Shown here: positions 62,464 to 64,000 of the stretch, piece after piece
How the letters are laid out: each line of letters opens with the position of its first letter
Numbering within the stretch: the first letter of the stretch is position 1
From: CAADGU01 sp964581605
Lineage (GTDB): Bacteria; Chloroflexota; Anaerolineae; Promineifilales; Promineifilaceae
Direction: 5' to 3'
Assembly: GCA_964581605.1 (NCBI GenBank)
Contig: CAZOPF010000002.1
Location: forward strand, 1 to 64,000
DNA: 64,000 nucleotides
Notes under the pieces: generated by a model
Told to the model about the DNA's origin: nothing
Seen by the model: only the letters and a program-made list of their open reading frames with translations
Databases searched by the model: none
Made by a program: the position numbers and the translations under genes

Positions 62464-64000
62464 ATGAGTTATAACGCCATATACCAATTAACACAGGCTA
62501 TTACGCGAGGTGCGGAACGTCATCCAGACAAGGCGGCCGTGCGCCGATCGGGTCAGGCGCTGACTTATGCCGAATTGGAGATAAAGTCAAACCAGTTAGC
62601 CAATTTGCTGCGTGAACGAGGGATTCAAAAGGGTGACCGGGTTGGCTTTTATCTAAATAAAAGTTTAGAGACGATTATTGGCGTGTATGGCATTATGAAG
62701 GCAGGAGCAGCCTACGTGCCTCTGGATCCTTTTGCCCCTGCGCCTCGCTTAGGTTTTGTGATTCGTAACTGCGGCATTCGCCACCTGATTACCAGTGAAT
62801 TGAAGCTGGATGGAGTGGCGGAGATGCTGGCGCTGGATGCGGGATTGGAATGTTTGATCGGCGTGTCGGCACAGCCAGAAATGGACGTGGCTACAGTTTC
62901 CTGGGATGAGGTGTTTGCTTTGCCCACCGTGAGACCTGAAGTGGGTATTATTGAGCAAGACCTGGCCTATATTCTGTATACCTCTGGTTCTACTGGCGAT
63001 CCGAAGGGGATTATGCACACGCATCGCAGCGCGCTCAGTTTTGCGGAGTGGGCGGCCGAGACATATGGGTTGCATGAGCAAGACATTCTCAGCAATCACG
63101 CGCCGATGCACTTTGATCTGTCTACGTTTGATTTTTTTGCCGGTGCGCTGGTGGGGGCAACAACGGTGATTATCCCGGAAGCGTTGACGAAGTTTCCGGC
63201 GAATCTGACGCGCCTGATTGAGTCGGAGCGGATTTCGGTCTGGTATTCCGTGCCTTATGCGCTGATTCAGATGCTGACGCATGGGAATCTGGATAAACAT
63301 GATCTCAGTTCGTTGCGCTGGCTGTTATTTGCCGGTGAGGTGTTTCCAACGAAACATTTGCGGGCGCTCATGATGAAGCTACCAGAAGTGCGGTTTAGCA
63401 ATCTGTATGGGCCAACGGAGACGAATGTGTGTACGTTTTACCATGTGACGGCCGTGCCCCCCGACACCGATGAACCGATCCCTATTGGCGTGGTCTGTGC
63501 CAATGACGAGGGGTTGATTGTGGATGCGGACAACCTGCCGGTTGCGCCAGGTGAAGTGGGTGAACTGCTGATTCGCGGGGGCACGGTGATGCGTGGTTAT
63601 TGGGGGCGACCAGACCTGAATGACAAAGGGTTTTACCGGCGGCGCGTCTTTGGTGAGGCGTATGAAGATATTTATTACCGCACGGGTGACCTGGTGCAGG
63701 CTTTGCCGGACGGCAACTTAAAATATCTTGGGCGAAAGGACCGGCAAATCAAGACACGTGGTTATCGAGTGGAACTGGATGAAATTGAGGTGGCACTCCT
63801 TTCATATGAGGGGGTAGAGGAAGCGGCCGTCTATCCGATGCCGGATGGCGCGGGCAGTAATTTGATTGAAGCGGCCGTGACAGCCAAAGAAGGTGTCACG
63901 TTAGAGGTGGCGGCGTTGGTTGACCACATCTCGGCCAAATTGCCACCTTATGCGGTACCGGAAAAGATATGGACGCTGGATAGTTTCCCGCGTACCTCAA
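62464..64000 (+). CDS. Amino-acid adenylation enzyme, predicted proline-activating (3' end outside window)
   Basis: The frame is open to the window edge: 512 residues are visible, from ATG 62464 with GGAGAG upstream. Core motifs are YTSGSTGDPKG, NLYGPTETN, YRTGD and GRKDRQIKTRGYRVELDEIE. By alignment with GrsA, the specificity residues are D218, L219, F222, Y261, L288, A290, L314, V322 and C323, giving D-L-F-Y-L-A-L-V-C. From memory, pyrrole-forming proline activators such as PltF use D-L-L-Y-L-A-L-V-C. The final code Lys and any carrier domain are outside. Proline activation is a prediction from these residues. Confidence 0.88.
   Translation, partial: MSYNAIYQLTQAITRGAERHPDKAAVRRSGQALTYAELEIKSNQLANLLRERGIQKGDRVGFYLNKSLETIIGVYGIMKAGAAYVPLDPFAPAPRLGFVIRNCGIRHLITSELKLDGVAEMLALDAGLECLIGVSAQPEMDVATVSWDEVFALPTVRPEVGIIEQDLAYILYTSGSTGDPKGIMHTHRSALSFAEWAAETYGLHEQDILSNHAPMHFDLSTFDFFAGALVGATTVIIPEALTKFPANLTRLIESERISVWYSVPYALIQMLTHGNLDKHDLSSLRWLLFAGEVFPTKHLRALMMKLPEVRFSNLYGPTETNVCTFYHVTAVPPDTDEPIPIGVVCANDEGLIVDADNLPVAPGEVGELLIRGGTVMRGYWGRPDLNDKGFYRRRVFGEAYEDIYYRTGDLVQALPDGNLKYLGRKDRQIKTRGYRVELDEIEVALLSYEGVEEAAVYPMPDGAGSNLIEAAVTAKEGVTLEVAALVDHISAKLPPYAVPEKIWTLDSFPRTS

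Overview
The window looks like part of a Chloroflexota genome, probably Anaerolineae or a relative such as Ardenticatenales. This is judged from gene style only: large 7TM-type sensor kinases with HisKA_3 domains, a kinase/STAND/WD40 giant, secreted proteins with Pro/Thr-rich stalks, many toxin-antitoxin pairs and mid-range GC. A run of 100 N at 50784-50883 marks a scaffold gap, so this is a draft or metagenome assembly. The palindrome ACGGCCGT recurs about twice per kb by eye and is a genome-style signature.

Region 1 (1-2.7 kb) holds the C-terminal end of an Rhs/YD-repeat toxin, its likely immunity gene, a scrap of an IS21 istB gene cut off by a nested palindromic element, two terminators and a tRNA-Gly(CCC) with a clear promoter.

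Region 2 (2.7-23.5 kb) is regulatory and accessory. It has two histidine kinase/response regulator sets (one kinase ends in a GNAT domain; the other set has a cytochrome P450 between kinase and regulator), four toxin-antitoxin pairs, a phosphotransferase-like protein, a beta-lactamase-fold hydrolase, a diheme cytochrome c, a membrane protein with an L7/L12-like tail and a fasciclin lipoprotein. Two genes carry single in-frame stop codons.

Region 3 (23.7-39.6 kb) has a 1678-residue Ser/Thr kinase-LuxR-STAND-WD40 protein, uvrB, a DUF1992 protein, the main-type sigma factor with a consensus promoter, a B12-binding radical SAM protein, a CHRD protein, a PQQ-propeller protein and an SGNH-like lipoprotein.

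Region 4 (39.9-64 kb, all + strand) is a surface-glycan cluster. It runs through two secreted sialidase-like beta-propeller proteins, a Wzm/Wzt-type ABC exporter, sulfotransferases, an ArnT/PMT-like membrane glycosyltransferase, several GT2 and GT4 enzymes, an asparagine-synthetase-like enzyme lacking the nucleophile Cys, a FOXRED2-like flavoprotein and an alpha/alpha-toroid protein. It ends with an acyl-CoA-dehydrogenase-like flavoprotein next to an adenylation domain whose specificity residues read D-L-F-Y-L-A-L-V-C, close to the proline code of pyrrole-forming systems. The working idea is a sulfated exported glycan that may carry a pyrrole-2-carboxyl (or dehydroproline) group; the carrier protein would lie beyond the window. 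A 104-bp inverted repeat (101/104 identical) links the end of the sigma-factor gene with the end of a glycosyltransferase gene 23 kb away.
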